In this document: positions 24,532 to 33,895 of the stretch, piece by piece
Position numbering within the stretch: the first letter of the stretch is position 1
Layout: each line of letters begins with the position of its first letter
Assembly (NCBI GenBank): GCA_020853395.1
Contig: JADYYY010000010.1
Coordinates: 248,001-312,000, forward strand
Direction of reading: 5' to 3'
DNA: 64,000 bases
Source: Acidobacteriota bacterium
Lineage (GTDB): Bacteria; Acidobacteriota; Vicinamibacteria; Vicinamibacterales; SCN-69-37
The notes under the pieces: model-generated
What the model saw: the letters and a program-made list of their open reading frames with translations, nothing else
Told to the model about the DNA's origin: nothing
Databases searched by the model: none
Translations under genes and position numbers: made by a program

Positions 24532-25769
24532 TGCAGCCCCACGTCGTCTTCGACCATGTGTGGAAGAAGTTCCGGACGGGCGAACGGCACGACAGCCTCC
24601 GCGATCTGATTCCTGCGATGATCAAGGGCCTCGCGAGGCGGCGGCCGCCGGCGAGCGAGCTGCAGCAGCAGGAATTCTGGGCGCTCGAAGACATCTCGTT
24701 CGAGGTGTCCCCGGGGCAGGCGCTCGGCATCATCGGCCCGAACGGGGCGGGCAAATCCACGATCCTCAAGCTGCTCACCCGCATCTTGAGGCCCAATCGC
24801 GGCCGCAGCGAGGTCCACGGCCGGATCGGCGCGCTCATCGAGATCGCCGCGGGGTTCCATCCCGACCTCACGGGACGCGAGAACGTGTTCCTGCAGGGTG
24901 CGGTGATGGGCATGACGCAGGCCGAGGTCGCCGCGCGGTTCGACGAGATCGTGGAGTTCGCGGGCGTCGGCCAGTTCATCGACACGCAGATCAAACGGTA
25001 CTCCTCGGGCATGAACGCGCGGCTCGGCTTCTCGATCGCGGCGCACCTCAGCCCGGACGTCCTGATCATCGACGAGGTGCTGAGCGTCGGCGACATGGCG
25101 TTCCAGGAACGCTGCGTCGAGCGCATGCGCCGCTTCAAGCGCGAGGGCGTCACGATCGTCTTCGTCTCGCACAACCTGCAGGCCGTGACCGAGCTGTGCG
25201 ACGCGGCCCTCTACCTGAAGCGGCAGGTGCGAGCGATCGGCCCGACGCTCTCGGTGATCGATCAGTACGTGCGCGACGCCTTCGTGGCCCCGGAACAGGG
25301 GCCGGCGGGCGCGGAACTGACGATCGCGTCCGCCGAGCTCGTCGACGCGGACGGCCGGCCGGTGACCGGCGCCGTCTCGCCCGGACAACGGCTCCGCCTG
25401 GCCGTGGAGTTCACGAACGGCGTGCCGCTCTCGGAGCTGGCGCTGGCGTTCAGGGTGCTGCGATCGACCGATCAACTGCTCGTCTACGACGGGCAGTTCT
25501 CCCAGGCCGAGCTCGGCCTCGTGCTCGACTCGCCCGGCGCGTTCCGGATCGACTTCGCGTTCGACGTGAACCTCACGCGCGGGCAGTACTACATCGATCT
25601 GCTCGTCGGCCACAGCGGCTCGCAACGCCAGCTCGCGCGGATGACGCCGGCTGGATACCTGACGGTGTCGGAGACGCGCACGTGGGGCGGCGTCGCCGAC
25701 CTCGATGCGCGCCCCTCCGTGCATGCCGGCGTGCGCCGCTCGCTCGAGGCCGCCGGCCGATCCGCGTGA
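24531..25769 (+). CDS. wzt: ABC transporter ATPase with C-terminal glycan-binding domain (Wzt)
   Basis: 412 residues. The ATPase domain (to about 245) has Walker A GPNGAGKST (69-77), signature YSSGM (157-161), Walker B VLIIDE (177-182) and the switch His in FVSHN. A C-terminal domain of about 150 residues (FVAPEQGPAG onward, beta-rich) matches the Wzt_C type that recognises the non-reducing end of the glycan before export. That domain suggests the exported chain carries a terminal modification, consistent with the methyl- and carbamoyltransferases of the locus. It overlaps wzm by 1 bp. Confidence 0.92.
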   Translation: MQPHVVFDHVWKKFRTGERHDSLRDLIPAMIKGLARRRPPASELQQQEFWALEDISFEVSPGQALGIIGPNGAGKSTILKLLTRILRPNRGRSEVHGRIGALIEIAAGFHPDLTGRENVFLQGAVMGMTQAEVAARFDEIVEFAGVGQFIDTQIKRYSSGMNARLGFSIAAHLSPDVLIIDEVLSVGDMAFQERCVERMRRFKREGVTIVFVSHNLQAVTELCDAALYLKRQVRAIGPTLSVIDQYVRDAFVAPEQGPAGAELTIASAELVDADGRPVTGAVSPGQRLRLAVEFTNGVPLSELALAFRVLRSTDQLLVYDGQFSQAELGLVLDSPGAFRIDFAFDVNLTRGQYYIDLLVGHSGSQRQLARMTPAGYLTVSETRTWGGVADLDARPSVHAGVRRSLEAAGRSA

Positions 25770-25818
25770 CGGGCCATCGGCTCCGTCAGAACCGCCGCAC
25801 GCCGAGCGAGCGCCCACG

Positions 25819-27012
25819 ATGAAGGTCGCGGTTCTCGTCCGCACGCGGATCTGGGGCGGGCTGGAAACCCATCTGGTCGGATTGCTCGCCGCCACGGCGG
25901 CGCGCGGGCACGAGCCGATGCTCGTGTGCGTGGGTGATGAGACCAGGATGCTCTTCGCTCGACACTGCCCGGACCTTTCCGCCGAGGTGGTGACCATTCC
26001 CGATCACGGCTCCCGCGGTTGGGCGTGGCATCGCGAGTTCCGTCGCCTCGGTGTCGACGCGTGTGTGTTCGAGAAGGGGACGCTCCACACCGGCTCGCTG
26101 GCGATGGAAGTCGGCCTTCGGCTGGCGTGTCCTGCCTTTGCCACGATCGAGCAGCTCGAGCCGCCCGTCCTGGCCGAAGGAGGCGTGCGACGACGTGTGA
26201 ACGGCATCGTCCCGGGCATCGGCCTCTGGCGGGCCCGCGCGCGCGCCGCCGGATGGCTCAGGTCCCTCGCACCGCGCCGGATCATCTGCATCACGGAGGC
26301 CGTGCGGGGAGCGCTGGCGACGACCTATCGTTTCCCCGACCGCAAGATGGTCGTCGTTCACAACGGCGTCGACGTCAGCCGGTATCGGCCGGCTCCGGCG
26401 CTTCGCTCGGAGGCGCGAGCACAGCTCGGCATTCCTCCCGGCGTCTTCGTCTTCGGGTCGATGTGTCGACTGATCCACGACAAGGGCGTAGACGTCGCCC
26501 TCCAAGCGTTCGCGTCCTCGAAGGTTCGGAGCGCCTCCTCGCCGTGCTGGTACGTCGTCGCCGGCGACGGATCGGAACGGGCCGCACTGGAACGGTTGGC
26601 TCGCGACCTTCACATCGCAGACCGCGTGAGATTCGTCGGATTCCTCGGCGACACGGCGCGCTTCTACGCCGCCGTCGACACGTTCCTCGTTCCGAGCCGC
26701 ATCGAGGCGCAGGGGATCGTCGTCCTCGAAGCGATGGCATCGGGATGCGACCTCATCGCCTCTCGAGTGGGTGGGATTCCCGAGATGATTCCGGGCGACA
26801 GCGTCGCGACCCTCGTGCGGCCGGACGATCACGAGGCGTGGGCCAACGCGATGGCGGACGCAGTCGTACGCAGCGCAACCGACCGCGGCACACGTGCGAG
26901 CGCCGCGGCCGATCACGTCTCGAAGCACTTCGCCGCCGATCGGCAATACGCGGCCGTGCTGTCGATCGTGGAGTCGTTGGCGGGTCATCCGCCGCGGTCC
27001 GGGGCCCGATGA
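25819..27012 (+). CDS. GT4 family glycosyltransferase
   Basis: 397 residues. The ATG at 25819 is 49 bp after wzt; longer in-frame starts overlap wzt. GT-B fold: N-terminal RIWGGLETHLVGLLAATAARG, central HNGVDVSRYRPA at the domain junction, then VFGSMCRLIHDKGVDVAL (GT4 donor-binding start), and EAQGIVVLEAMASGCDLIAS with the family's E-x7-E pattern. It is a retaining transferase adding a sugar from a nucleotide donor to a lipid-linked acceptor at the inner membrane. Donor and linkage cannot be read from the sequence. The stop overlaps the FkbM start (ATGA), so the two are coupled. Confidence 0.88.
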   Translation: MKVAVLVRTRIWGGLETHLVGLLAATAARGHEPMLVCVGDETRMLFARHCPDLSAEVVTIPDHGSRGWAWHREFRRLGVDACVFEKGTLHTGSLAMEVGLRLACPAFATIEQLEPPVLAEGGVRRRVNGIVPGIGLWRARARAAGWLRSLAPRRIICITEAVRGALATTYRFPDRKMVVVHNGVDVSRYRPAPALRSEARAQLGIPPGVFVFGSMCRLIHDKGVDVALQAFASSKVRSASSPCWYVVAGDGSERAALERLARDLHIADRVRFVGFLGDTARFYAAVDTFLVPSRIEAQGIVVLEAMASGCDLIASRVGGIPEMIPGDSVATLVRPDDHEAWANAMADAVVRSATDRGTRASAAADHVSKHFAADRQYAAVLSIVESLAGHPPRSGAR

Positions 27013-27929
27013 ACTGGCGGCGTCTGCTTCCGAGCCTCGCGTGGTACCTCCGCCACGTCCCGGATCACCCGGGCCGCTGGCGGTTGGCCTCACTTGCCGT
27101 CGAGTGGGCGCCGCACTTGAAAGAGCGGAAGACCCCGGTCACGATCCGCGCCCGGCAAGGGCGATTCCGGGTCGACGGCACGTCGCAGACCGGCCGGATG
27201 CTGTTCGCGACGGGCGAGTACGAGCCGGGCTCCACTCGCATTCTGGAGCGCGCGCTGAAGCCAGGTGACACCATGATCGACGTCGGCGCCAACATCGGCT
27301 ACTTCGCCGTCGTGGCGTCGCGGGCCGTCGGACCGCACGGGCGCGTGCTGGCGTTCGAGCCGCAGCCAGACGTCCGCCGCCGGCTGGCCGCCAACCTCGA
27401 CCTCAATGCGCTGACGAACGTCACCGTTCGATCCGAGGCGCTTGGCGCGTCATCCGGCGAGGTGACGCTCTACACCGGCCCACGCGACGACACCGGCCTG
27501 GCCTCGCTTCGTCCGCTGCCGGAATCCACGGCCGTGACGATTCCGCTCGTCCGGTTCGACGACCTGTGGGACGGATCACCGGTGCGGCTGATCAAGATCG
27601 ACGTCGAAGGCGCCGAGATGGAAGTCCTCGCCGGCATGGCCGGCTGTCTTCGCCGCGATCATCCGGACGTCATCGCCGAGGTGACGGACGAGTATCTGCG
27701 CGCGCTCGGTTCCTCCGCGCGGGCGATGTTCGACTGGATGACGGCGTTCGGCTACCGCATGTTCGAGATCGCGCACGACGGCGCGCTCCGTGCCATCGAT
27801 GGCCCCGACGATCTCGAGAGGAGCCCTTCGCAGTTCAACGCCCTGTTCTCGGTGGGCGCGGCAGGCGGGCACGAGCGTCAGGCCGGCGGCGGTCAGGTGG
27901 CCGCCGGGGAGCGGCTCAGCCGTTCGTAG
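27009..27929 (+). CDS. FkbM family methyltransferase
   Basis: 306 residues. SAM-binding motif DTMIDVGANIGYFAVVASR at about 88-106 and the FkbM hallmarks FEPQPDVRRRLAANLDLN, LGASSGEVTLY and LIKIDVEGAEMEVLAG. FkbM enzymes O-methylate sugars or polyketide hydroxyls and are common in exopolysaccharide clusters, where they may cap or decorate a sugar. This would suit recognition by the Wzt C-terminal domain, which is inference. It ends the plus-strand block that begins at 19175 and its last 37 bp overlap the convergent glycosyltransferase. The final about 25 residues (Gly/Gln-rich) lie in that overlap and are probably not essential. Confidence 0.88.
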   Translation: MNWRRLLPSLAWYLRHVPDHPGRWRLASLAVEWAPHLKERKTPVTIRARQGRFRVDGTSQTGRMLFATGEYEPGSTRILERALKPGDTMIDVGANIGYFAVVASRAVGPHGRVLAFEPQPDVRRRLAANLDLNALTNVTVRSEALGASSGEVTLYTGPRDDTGLASLRPLPESTAVTIPLVRFDDLWDGSPVRLIKIDVEGAEMEVLAGMAGCLRRDHPDVIAEVTDEYLRALGSSARAMFDWMTAFGYRMFEIAHDGALRAIDGPDDLERSPSQFNALFSVGAAGGHERQAGGGQVAAGERLSRS

Positions 27930-29029
27930 ATCCCGCGGAGCTTCTGAAAGCTCGCCCGTGGGCTGAACTCCGCCGTCGCGCGGCTGCGACCGGCATCAGC
28001 GAGGCGAGCGCGCAACTCCGGGTCCGTCGTGAGGGCTTCGACCGCGGCCACGAGACGCGCGAGATCGCCGTTCGGCACCACGATGCCGGCCTCGCCGATG
28101 ATCTCGTGCACCGACCCGCCGACATACCCGACCACCGGCACGCCGCACGCCATCGCCTCACACACGCTGTTGCCGAAGGTCTCGTATTCGCTGGTGCTGA
28201 CGAAGAGGTCCAAGCTTCGCAGGAACGGATCGATCGCATCTCGATGTCCGATCCATCGGAGTCGCCGTCCCAGGCCGGTCGCGGCGATCCGCTGCTCGAT
28301 CGACGCGCGATACGCTTCCTCTCCCGGCACCGCGCCGCCGGCGATGAGGCCGACCACGTTCGGGTGGCGCGAGGCGAGCGCGGCGATCATGTCGACGAAA
28401 TCGTGCAGGCGCTTGATCGGACGGAGCGCCGTCGCGGCGCCTATCGCCAGCTCGTCCGGACGGATGTCGAACGCCTGCCGCAGCGCGTCGCGCTCGTCGC
28501 CCGCTGGACGAAACACCGCCGGATCCGGCCCCAGCGGAATGAGATGCTGGCGTGCCTCCGGGACGATCCCGGCAACGGCCTCGACGCTGTCGGCGCGCTG
28601 TTGCGCTGTCGTCCACAGCAGGGCATCGGGCTGACGCCACGTGCCGAATGCCCATCGTCCGAATCCAGGATCGAGCTTGAACCGGACGTGGCAGACGATG
28701 GGCACTCGAAGCAGACGCGCGACCAGCACCGCGAACGGGTAGACGTCGTGTTCGTTGCAGTGCACCAGCCGCACGTGCCCGGCGCGCGCCCATCGCGCCA
28801 CACGCCACACCGCACGCGCCGACGGCCATGGCCGCCACGGATTCAGCCAGGGCATCGCGCTCGCGAGCACCGGCACCTCGTGCTGGCGCAGCCATTCGAA
28901 CATCTGGCCATCACCCGGCACCACGACCCTGCCGTGGATGCCGGCTTCGCGGCCGAGGGTGAGCCAACTGGTCAGGATGCGGCCGGTGCCGGCGAGCTGC
29001 CGGTTGTTGGTGAGATAGAGCACCGTCAC
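27893..29029 (-). CDS. GT4 family glycosyltransferase
   Basis: 378 residues, last in a minus-strand trio. Start ATG 29029 overlaps the preceding stop by 4 bp. GT-B features: LYLTNNRQLAGTGRILTSWL at the start, LVHCNEHDVYPFAVLVARLL, ATALRPIKRLHDFVDMI at the donor-domain start, DLFVSTSEYETFGNSVCEAM (EYETFGNSVCEAMACGVP, the GT4 E-x7-E pattern) and VGGSVHEIIGEAGIVVPNGD. Retaining transferase, acceptor unknown. The C-terminus converges on FkbM with 37 bp overlap. Confidence 0.88.
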   Translation of the reverse strand: MTVLYLTNNRQLAGTGRILTSWLTLGREAGIHGRVVVPGDGQMFEWLRQHEVPVLASAMPWLNPWRPWPSARAVWRVARWARAGHVRLVHCNEHDVYPFAVLVARLLRVPIVCHVRFKLDPGFGRWAFGTWRQPDALLWTTAQQRADSVEAVAGIVPEARQHLIPLGPDPAVFRPAGDERDALRQAFDIRPDELAIGAATALRPIKRLHDFVDMIAALASRHPNVVGLIAGGAVPGEEAYRASIEQRIAATGLGRRLRWIGHRDAIDPFLRSLDLFVSTSEYETFGNSVCEAMACGVPVVGYVGGSVHEIIGEAGIVVPNGDLARLVAAVEALTTDPELRARLADAGRSRATAEFSPRASFQKLRGIYERLSRSPAAT

Positions 29030-30216
29030 GCGCCGGCCCCGACCGCGCGCCCCAGGTTGCGGCTGCCGGGGCTCGACGCGAGTGCGGCGTCGTAGATCGC
29101 GGCCACGCGCGCCGCGTGCGCCTCCGGGCTGAAAGCGGTCCTCGCGCGGCGTTGCCCGGCGCGGCCCAGCGCGCGCGCGCGATCCGGATCACGAACGAGC
29201 GCGCCGATGGCCGCGGCGAGCGCGTCGGCATCCCGCGGCGGCACGAGCAGGCCGGTCTCGCCCGGCACGATCATCTCGGGAATACCCCCGACGCGCGATC
29301 CGACGACCGGCACGCCGGCCGCCATCGCCTCCAGCGTCGCGTTGCCGAGCGGCTCGACGTGCGACGGCACCGCGACGACGTCGAACGCCGGCAGGAGACG
29401 CGGAGCGTCGGGCCGAAATCCGAGGAACCGGACGTGCGCTCCGAGCCCACGCTCCTTCACGCGCGCCTCGGCATCGCGACGCAGGGCGCCCTGCCCTTTC
29501 AAGTCGTCGCCCAGCACGACGAACGTCGCCGGCGCGTGCTCTTTGACGAGCCGCTCCGCCGCATCCAGGAACTCCCAGATGCCTTTGATGACCGACACCT
29601 GGCCCGTGATTGCGACGACCATCCGATCCGCCGGCAGACCCAGCTCATGCCGCAGGGCCCGCCGGGTGTCGTCGTCTGCGGCCGGCGCCTCGCGCACGCC
29701 GTCGTGGACGACCTCGCTGCGGCCGGCGAAGAGATCGGGCGCCGCGCTCCGTGCCTCGGCCTCGAGCGCGGCCGAGACGAACAGCGCGCGCGCGAATCCC
29801 GGCCGGAGAAACCACGCGAAGCCGTCGGCCGAGTCGGGAAACCGCACGTGCGTGATCGCCGGCACGCCGAGAAGCCGCGCGGCATAGCCGGCCGGCTGGA
29901 AGCTCGGCACGTCGTTGGCGTGCACGAGCGCGACGCGCTCGCGCCGGAGCAACGCCACCATCCGGCTGACGCTCGCGCCCCACGCCGGCAGGCGCTTCCA
30001 GTCGGCGTACGCCACCGGCACGTGCACGCAGGCGATCCCACGCGCCTCGATTTCCCTGGCGAGATCCGCGTGCGTGCCGACGGCGACGATCGGCGTGAAG
30101 CGCGTGCGATCGAGCGCATCGAGCAGAATGAGCAGCGCGCGCTCGGCACCGCTGAAGAACGGCGCCCATGCCGCGTAGAGGATCGTCCGCGGGCGTTCGC
30201 TGGCCGCTGCGCTCAC
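29026..30216 (-). CDS. GT4 family glycosyltransferase
   Basis: 396 residues from the GTG at 30216, which overlaps the previous stop (GTGA); frames starting earlier lie inside the GT2 gene. The N-terminus ILYAAWAPFFSGAERALLILL is the glycine-containing loop of GT-B transferases. The donor domain starts MVVAITGQVSVIKGIWEFLD, and SHVEPLGNATLEAMAAGVPVVGS carries the E-x7-E signature. ETGLLVPPRDADALAAA is typical of the GT4 C-terminus. It probably acts in the same pathway as the two flanking transferases, with which it is translationally coupled. Confidence 0.88.
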   Translation of the reverse strand: MSAAASERPRTILYAAWAPFFSGAERALLILLDALDRTRFTPIVAVGTHADLAREIEARGIACVHVPVAYADWKRLPAWGASVSRMVALLRRERVALVHANDVPSFQPAGYAARLLGVPAITHVRFPDSADGFAWFLRPGFARALFVSAALEAEARSAAPDLFAGRSEVVHDGVREAPAADDDTRRALRHELGLPADRMVVAITGQVSVIKGIWEFLDAAERLVKEHAPATFVVLGDDLKGQGALRRDAEARVKERGLGAHVRFLGFRPDAPRLLPAFDVVAVPSHVEPLGNATLEAMAAGVPVVGSRVGGIPEMIVPGETGLLVPPRDADALAAAIGALVRDPDRARALGRAGQRRARTAFSPEAHAARVAAIYDAALASSPGSRNLGRAVGAGA

Positions 30217-31280
30217 GCCGCGCTCGCTTCCTTGCCGGCGATCATCGTCCTCACCAGCGCCACGAAGTACGTCTTCCAGCAGCGGATGCTCCACGGCCAG
30301 GCACGGAGCCCGGCGCGGTAGGCCGCCAGCGCTTCACGGCGCCGGCCGGCCGACCAGAGCACGGCGTAGCCGAGATGCCAGAACTGCTCGCGCGCCAGCC
30401 GCTGGGCCAGCTCGCGCCGCTCGGACGGCGTCCAGTCGAACTCCTGCACGAGGTCCTGGAAACCGCGCACGACCGGCTCGTACACCGCCAGCTTCCGCGC
30501 CGCGCTCTGTCCGGTGGCGGACCCGGACGAGTTCGCCTCGTGCACGTGATACTGCACGTGAACGGCGTCGAGGTATCCGAGCCGGTGCCCGCGCTTGAGT
30601 GCGCGGATGGCGAAGAGCTGGTCTTCGGCTTCGTTGCGATACGCGGCCTGGAACGGCCCGTCGTCGAACACGCGCCGCCGGAGCACCGAGTTCTGCAGCC
30701 CGCAGTACAGGCCGGATCGGATCGCGCACGCCACCACGCGTTCGTCGTCGATCACCCGCAGCGGTCCGCGCCGATCGTGCCGAAGCGACAGAAACGGTCT
30801 CGGCTGATCTCCGATGCGAAACGTGTCCCGCGACATGAGGGCGCCGGTGCCGTAGTGCACGATGCGGCACGCCGCGTAGACCCAGTCGACGTCAGGGTTG
30901 GCGTCGAGCGCCTGCACGCAATCCGTGAGGTGCTGCGGCAGCCAGAGGTCGTCGCTGTCGTAGAACGCGACGTACGGGTGCGCCGCCATCGCGAGCGCCG
31001 CATTGCGCGCCGCGTACGGCCCGGCGTTCTCCTGACGGGCGTAGCGCACCGGCGCGGGCATCGTGGCGGTCAGCTCCGTCACCACCCGTCCCGTCTCGTC
31101 CGTGCTCCCGTCGTCGACGATGACGAGCTCCCAGTGCGGATGGGTCTGAGCGCGGATCGCCTCGAACGCCGCCGGGAGGAAGGACGCCCGGTTGTACGTC
31201 GGCAGCAGGATGCTCACGGCGGCCGGACTCGACGCAGCGGTCGTGCTAGATTGCTGCACCTGACGTGCCGTCTCCTTCAC
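30213..31280 (-). CDS. GT2 family glycosyltransferase
   Basis: 355 residues with a GT-A fold: VSILLPTYNRASFLPAAFEAI (22-42), ELVIVDDGSTDETGRVV (DDGSTD), ENAGPYAARNAALAMA and VAFYDSDDLWLPQHL (the DSDD metal site). Then a variable domain with NSVLRRRVFDDGPF and AEDQLFAIRALKRG. Inverting transferase that uses a nucleotide sugar and Mn/Mg. It heads the minus-strand trio. Its ATG at 31280 overlaps the start of the divergent SGNH gene by 16 bp, so one of the two probably starts a little inside, or the promoters lie within the coding ends. Confidence 0.85.
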   Translation of the reverse strand: MKETARQVQQSSTTAASSPAAVSILLPTYNRASFLPAAFEAIRAQTHPHWELVIVDDGSTDETGRVVTELTATMPAPVRYARQENAGPYAARNAALAMAAHPYVAFYDSDDLWLPQHLTDCVQALDANPDVDWVYAACRIVHYGTGALMSRDTFRIGDQPRPFLSLRHDRRGPLRVIDDERVVACAIRSGLYCGLQNSVLRRRVFDDGPFQAAYRNEAEDQLFAIRALKRGHRLGYLDAVHVQYHVHEANSSGSATGQSAARKLAVYEPVVRGFQDLVQEFDWTPSERRELAQRLAREQFWHLGYAVLWSAGRRREALAAYRAGLRAWPWSIRCWKTYFVALVRTMIAGKEASAA

Positions 31281-32425
31281 GACCGCGCCTCCCCGCCATC
31301 GCCTGGCTCGCGTTCCTCGTGGCGATGGGCTACACCGCCCTCGGCCTCGTCGAGACCGGGTTTCAGATCTACGACAGGCTGACTGGCTCGATCTCGCGGC
31401 AGCTCTTTCCCGATCTCGGTCCCGGGGTGCGCAGTTGGACGGTGCACCATGCGCTGCGCCCCGGGTACGACGTGCCGCCGACGCGCACGAACAGCTTCGG
31501 CCTGCGATCGCCGGAGGTCGCGGTCCCGAAGCCGGCCGGCACGCGCCGCGTCTTGCTGCTCGGTGACTCGTTCACGTTCGGTTTCCAGGCCGGCGAGGAC
31601 GTCGTCTTCGCGCGGCAGCTCGAGCGGCTGCTGCGGGAGCGCGCCGGCAGCCAGGCGATCGAGGTCGTCAACGCGGGCGTCGTATCGTACTGTCCCCTGC
31701 TCGAGTACCTGCAGTACCGGCACAGCCTGCACGTTCTCGAGCCCGACCTCGTCGTGCTGAACTTCGACATGTCGGACGTGCAGGATCATCTGCTCTACAC
31801 TCGCGAAGCCGGCGCTCCCGATGCCGGGACGCTGCCGTTCGTGACCGAGCCGACGCTGCGCGAGGCACGAGGGCCAGGTGGGCTGCTGTCGGTGCAGTGG
31901 CTGACCAGGAAGCTCGACGCCTGGCGCGAACGACGGGCATCGGCGGCCGAGGCGGTGCCGTTCTACCGTGACGCCGATCGCTACCTGTGGACGCTCGACA
32001 ACGGGCCGGACCTTTCGGCGTTCGCCGACCGGACGCTGGCGCCGGTCGCCGACCTGCAGCAACTGCTCGCCCACCACCACGTGCCCTTGCTGCTCGCCAC
32101 GTACCCGCAGCCGTGGCAGGTCGCCGCGGACGCGACGCCGCTCCCGCCGATTCGCGACCAGTACGGAATCGGCCGGGGCACGGTCCACTTGAACGATCGC
32201 CCCTTCCGGCAGGTCGCGGCGTTTGCCGCCAGCCACCAGTTGCCGTTCGTCAACGCCACGCCGGCGTTTCGCGAAGCCGCCGAGCCGGCCGGCCTCTTTC
32301 TTCCGAGCGACTTCCATTTCAGTCCGCGCGGTCATGCGCTGTACGCAGAGGTGCTGGCGCGGGCGATTCTGCAGGACCGATTGCTGCCGGCATCCTCAGC
32401 AACGGCGCCGCTGACGGCTCGGTGA
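31265..32425 (+). CDS. SGNH/GDSL hydrolase, membrane-anchored (AlgJ-like)
   Basis: 386 residues. A single N-terminal membrane helix (AIAWLAFLVAMGYTALGLV) is followed by a periplasmic SGNH domain: RVLLLGDSFTFGFQ (Ser of block I at about 102), EVVNAGVVSYCPLLEYLQY (block II Gly), VLNFDMSDVQDH (block III), and SDFHFSPRGHALYAEVL (Asp-x-x-His, block V). Such proteins in polysaccharide loci act as O-acetyltransferases or esterases on the glycan. The acyltransferase-3 proteins at 36006 and 60026 could supply acetyl groups across the membrane. Single-gene plus-strand block with GTG start; its last 107 bp run into the convergent ligase gene. Confidence 0.82.
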   Translation: MPSPSRPRLPAIAWLAFLVAMGYTALGLVETGFQIYDRLTGSISRQLFPDLGPGVRSWTVHHALRPGYDVPPTRTNSFGLRSPEVAVPKPAGTRRVLLLGDSFTFGFQAGEDVVFARQLERLLRERAGSQAIEVVNAGVVSYCPLLEYLQYRHSLHVLEPDLVVLNFDMSDVQDHLLYTREAGAPDAGTLPFVTEPTLREARGPGGLLSVQWLTRKLDAWRERRASAAEAVPFYRDADRYLWTLDNGPDLSAFADRTLAPVADLQQLLAHHHVPLLLATYPQPWQVAADATPLPPIRDQYGIGRGTVHLNDRPFRQVAAFAASHQLPFVNATPAFREAAEPAGLFLPSDFHFSPRGHALYAEVLARAILQDRLLPASSATAPLTAR

Positions 32426-33764
32426 CCGTGACGCCGCGCCGGGTGTTGACGGTCGCCATCACGGCGGCCGCGCGGGCGGTGGCCGACGGCAGCGCCGTCG
32501 CCGCAATTGCGGCCGGCACGCCGGCCGTCGCGTCCGCGGTGCGAGCGCCGTGATGCTTGAGCATCGCGGCGCCGAGCATCGCCAGGTAGTACGGCGGCTC
32601 GAGACCGGGCGCTGACACGAACTGGCCCGACACGACGAAGCCGACGATGCCGAGGACGACGCCGGACGCGAGCACGACGGCGTAGCGATTGTCCGGCGTC
32701 AGCGTGCTGCGGGCGACCGGCCAGAGCCGGATCGCGGCGATGAGGAAGAACGCCAGCAGCCAGAACGCGCCCGGGTAGCCGAGCTCGGCCGCCGTCTCCA
32801 TCCACACGCTGTGCGCCGACTTGCCCGCCGGCCAGCCGTAGCGCGCGGCGATCACGCGCCAGTTCGCGGGGCCGACGCCGAAGGCCGGATAGTCGTTCGC
32901 GACCTGGAGACAGTCGCGCCACAGATCCAGACGGCTCTCCGCCGAGCTGTCGCGCTCGCCCTCGGAGACGAACGTCGTCGCATAACGGCTGAGCAGTTCC
33001 GGGCCGGTGAAGTACAGCGCCACCAGCGCGGTGGCGGCGAGGGCGCCGACCTGCAGCGGCCGCTTGGGCATCATGACGAACGCCACGACGCCGACCGCGA
33101 GCAACCCAACCATGGCACCGCGCGAGAACGTGAGCAGGATCGTGTGGAGGATGAACGCCGCGGCGAGGCCCGCCAACGCGCGCGTCCGCCAGGTCCGGCT
33201 CGAGATCATGAGCGTCACGGCCGGGCCCAACGACGTGACCAGGCTGGCGCCGAAGAAGTTGTTGTCCATGCCGCCGAAGCCGATCGCGGCCGTGTTGTAG
33301 CCCTTGATGAGGTAGTTCGAGTTCATCTCGAACCCGACGTAGCCCTGGGCCAGGACGATCGTCCACAACATCGGCCGCCATTCGGACTCGCGCTTCATCA
33401 GCGTCAGGCCGACGAGGACCGGCAGCACGAGCTTCGCCAGGCCCTCGATCGTCGCCAACGAGATCTCGGGCTCGAGCGCGAGCGCCGCCGACAGGGCGTA
33501 CCAGCCGACGAACGCGAGGAGCGGCACGATGACCGGCCACGCCTTGCCGAACTTCCACGAGCCAAATCCCTGCAGAGCCCAGCCGATCAGGACGGCGACG
33601 CCGACGATCCAGCTCAACCCGGTGAGGTCGCCCGCGAAGCCGAAGATGAACTGCGGCCGGAGGATCGCCAGGCCAACGTAGACGTTCAGGCCGATGAGCG
33701 GGTATCGCAGCGCCGCGGCGGCGCCAATCCAGGTGACGAGGTGCGCGAGGATCAGCCCCTTCAT
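32319..33764 (-). CDS. O-antigen ligase-like protein, exosortase-system O-glycosylation ligase type
   Basis: 481 residues with about eleven hydrophobic helices. The large periplasmic loop contains SRLDLWRDCLQVANDYPAFGVGPANW, the R...H arrangement typical of WaaL/Wzy, with KSAHSVWMETAAELGYPGAFW. The N-terminus (ALRYPLIGLNVYVGLAILRPQFIFGF) looks like the putative O-glycosylation ligases of exosortase A systems (TIGR03097 type). It may attach the glycan to PEP-CTERM proteins or polymerise it. The C-terminal about 80 residues (Ala/Thr/Pro-rich) are unusual, are not hydrophobic and include the 107-bp overlap with the convergent SGNH gene, so they may be a tail from 3' extension. Start ATG 33764 is isolated from its upstream neighbour by 131 bp. 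Confidence 0.78.
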   Translation of the reverse strand: MKGLILAHLVTWIGAAAALRYPLIGLNVYVGLAILRPQFIFGFAGDLTGLSWIVGVAVLIGWALQGFGSWKFGKAWPVIVPLLAFVGWYALSAALALEPEISLATIEGLAKLVLPVLVGLTLMKRESEWRPMLWTIVLAQGYVGFEMNSNYLIKGYNTAAIGFGGMDNNFFGASLVTSLGPAVTLMISSRTWRTRALAGLAAAFILHTILLTFSRGAMVGLLAVGVVAFVMMPKRPLQVGALAATALVALYFTGPELLSRYATTFVSEGERDSSAESRLDLWRDCLQVANDYPAFGVGPANWRVIAARYGWPAGKSAHSVWMETAAELGYPGAFWLLAFFLIAAIRLWPVARSTLTPDNRYAVVLASGVVLGIVGFVVSGQFVSAPGLEPPYYLAMLGAAMLKHHGARTADATAGVPAAIAATALPSATARAAAVMATVNTRRGVTVTEPSAAPLLRMPAAIGPAESPAPAPLRTAHDRAD

Positions 33765-33895
33765 GCCGGCATCTCCGGATGAGCAAACTCCGGCCCGGAG
33801 ACCCCGACCGGGCCGTTGACCGCAAGTCTCACCCCGTCAGCTAGATAAGAGACAAAGGTCGCTGACATGACGTTCGAAGCCCCTCGCGAGGAAGA

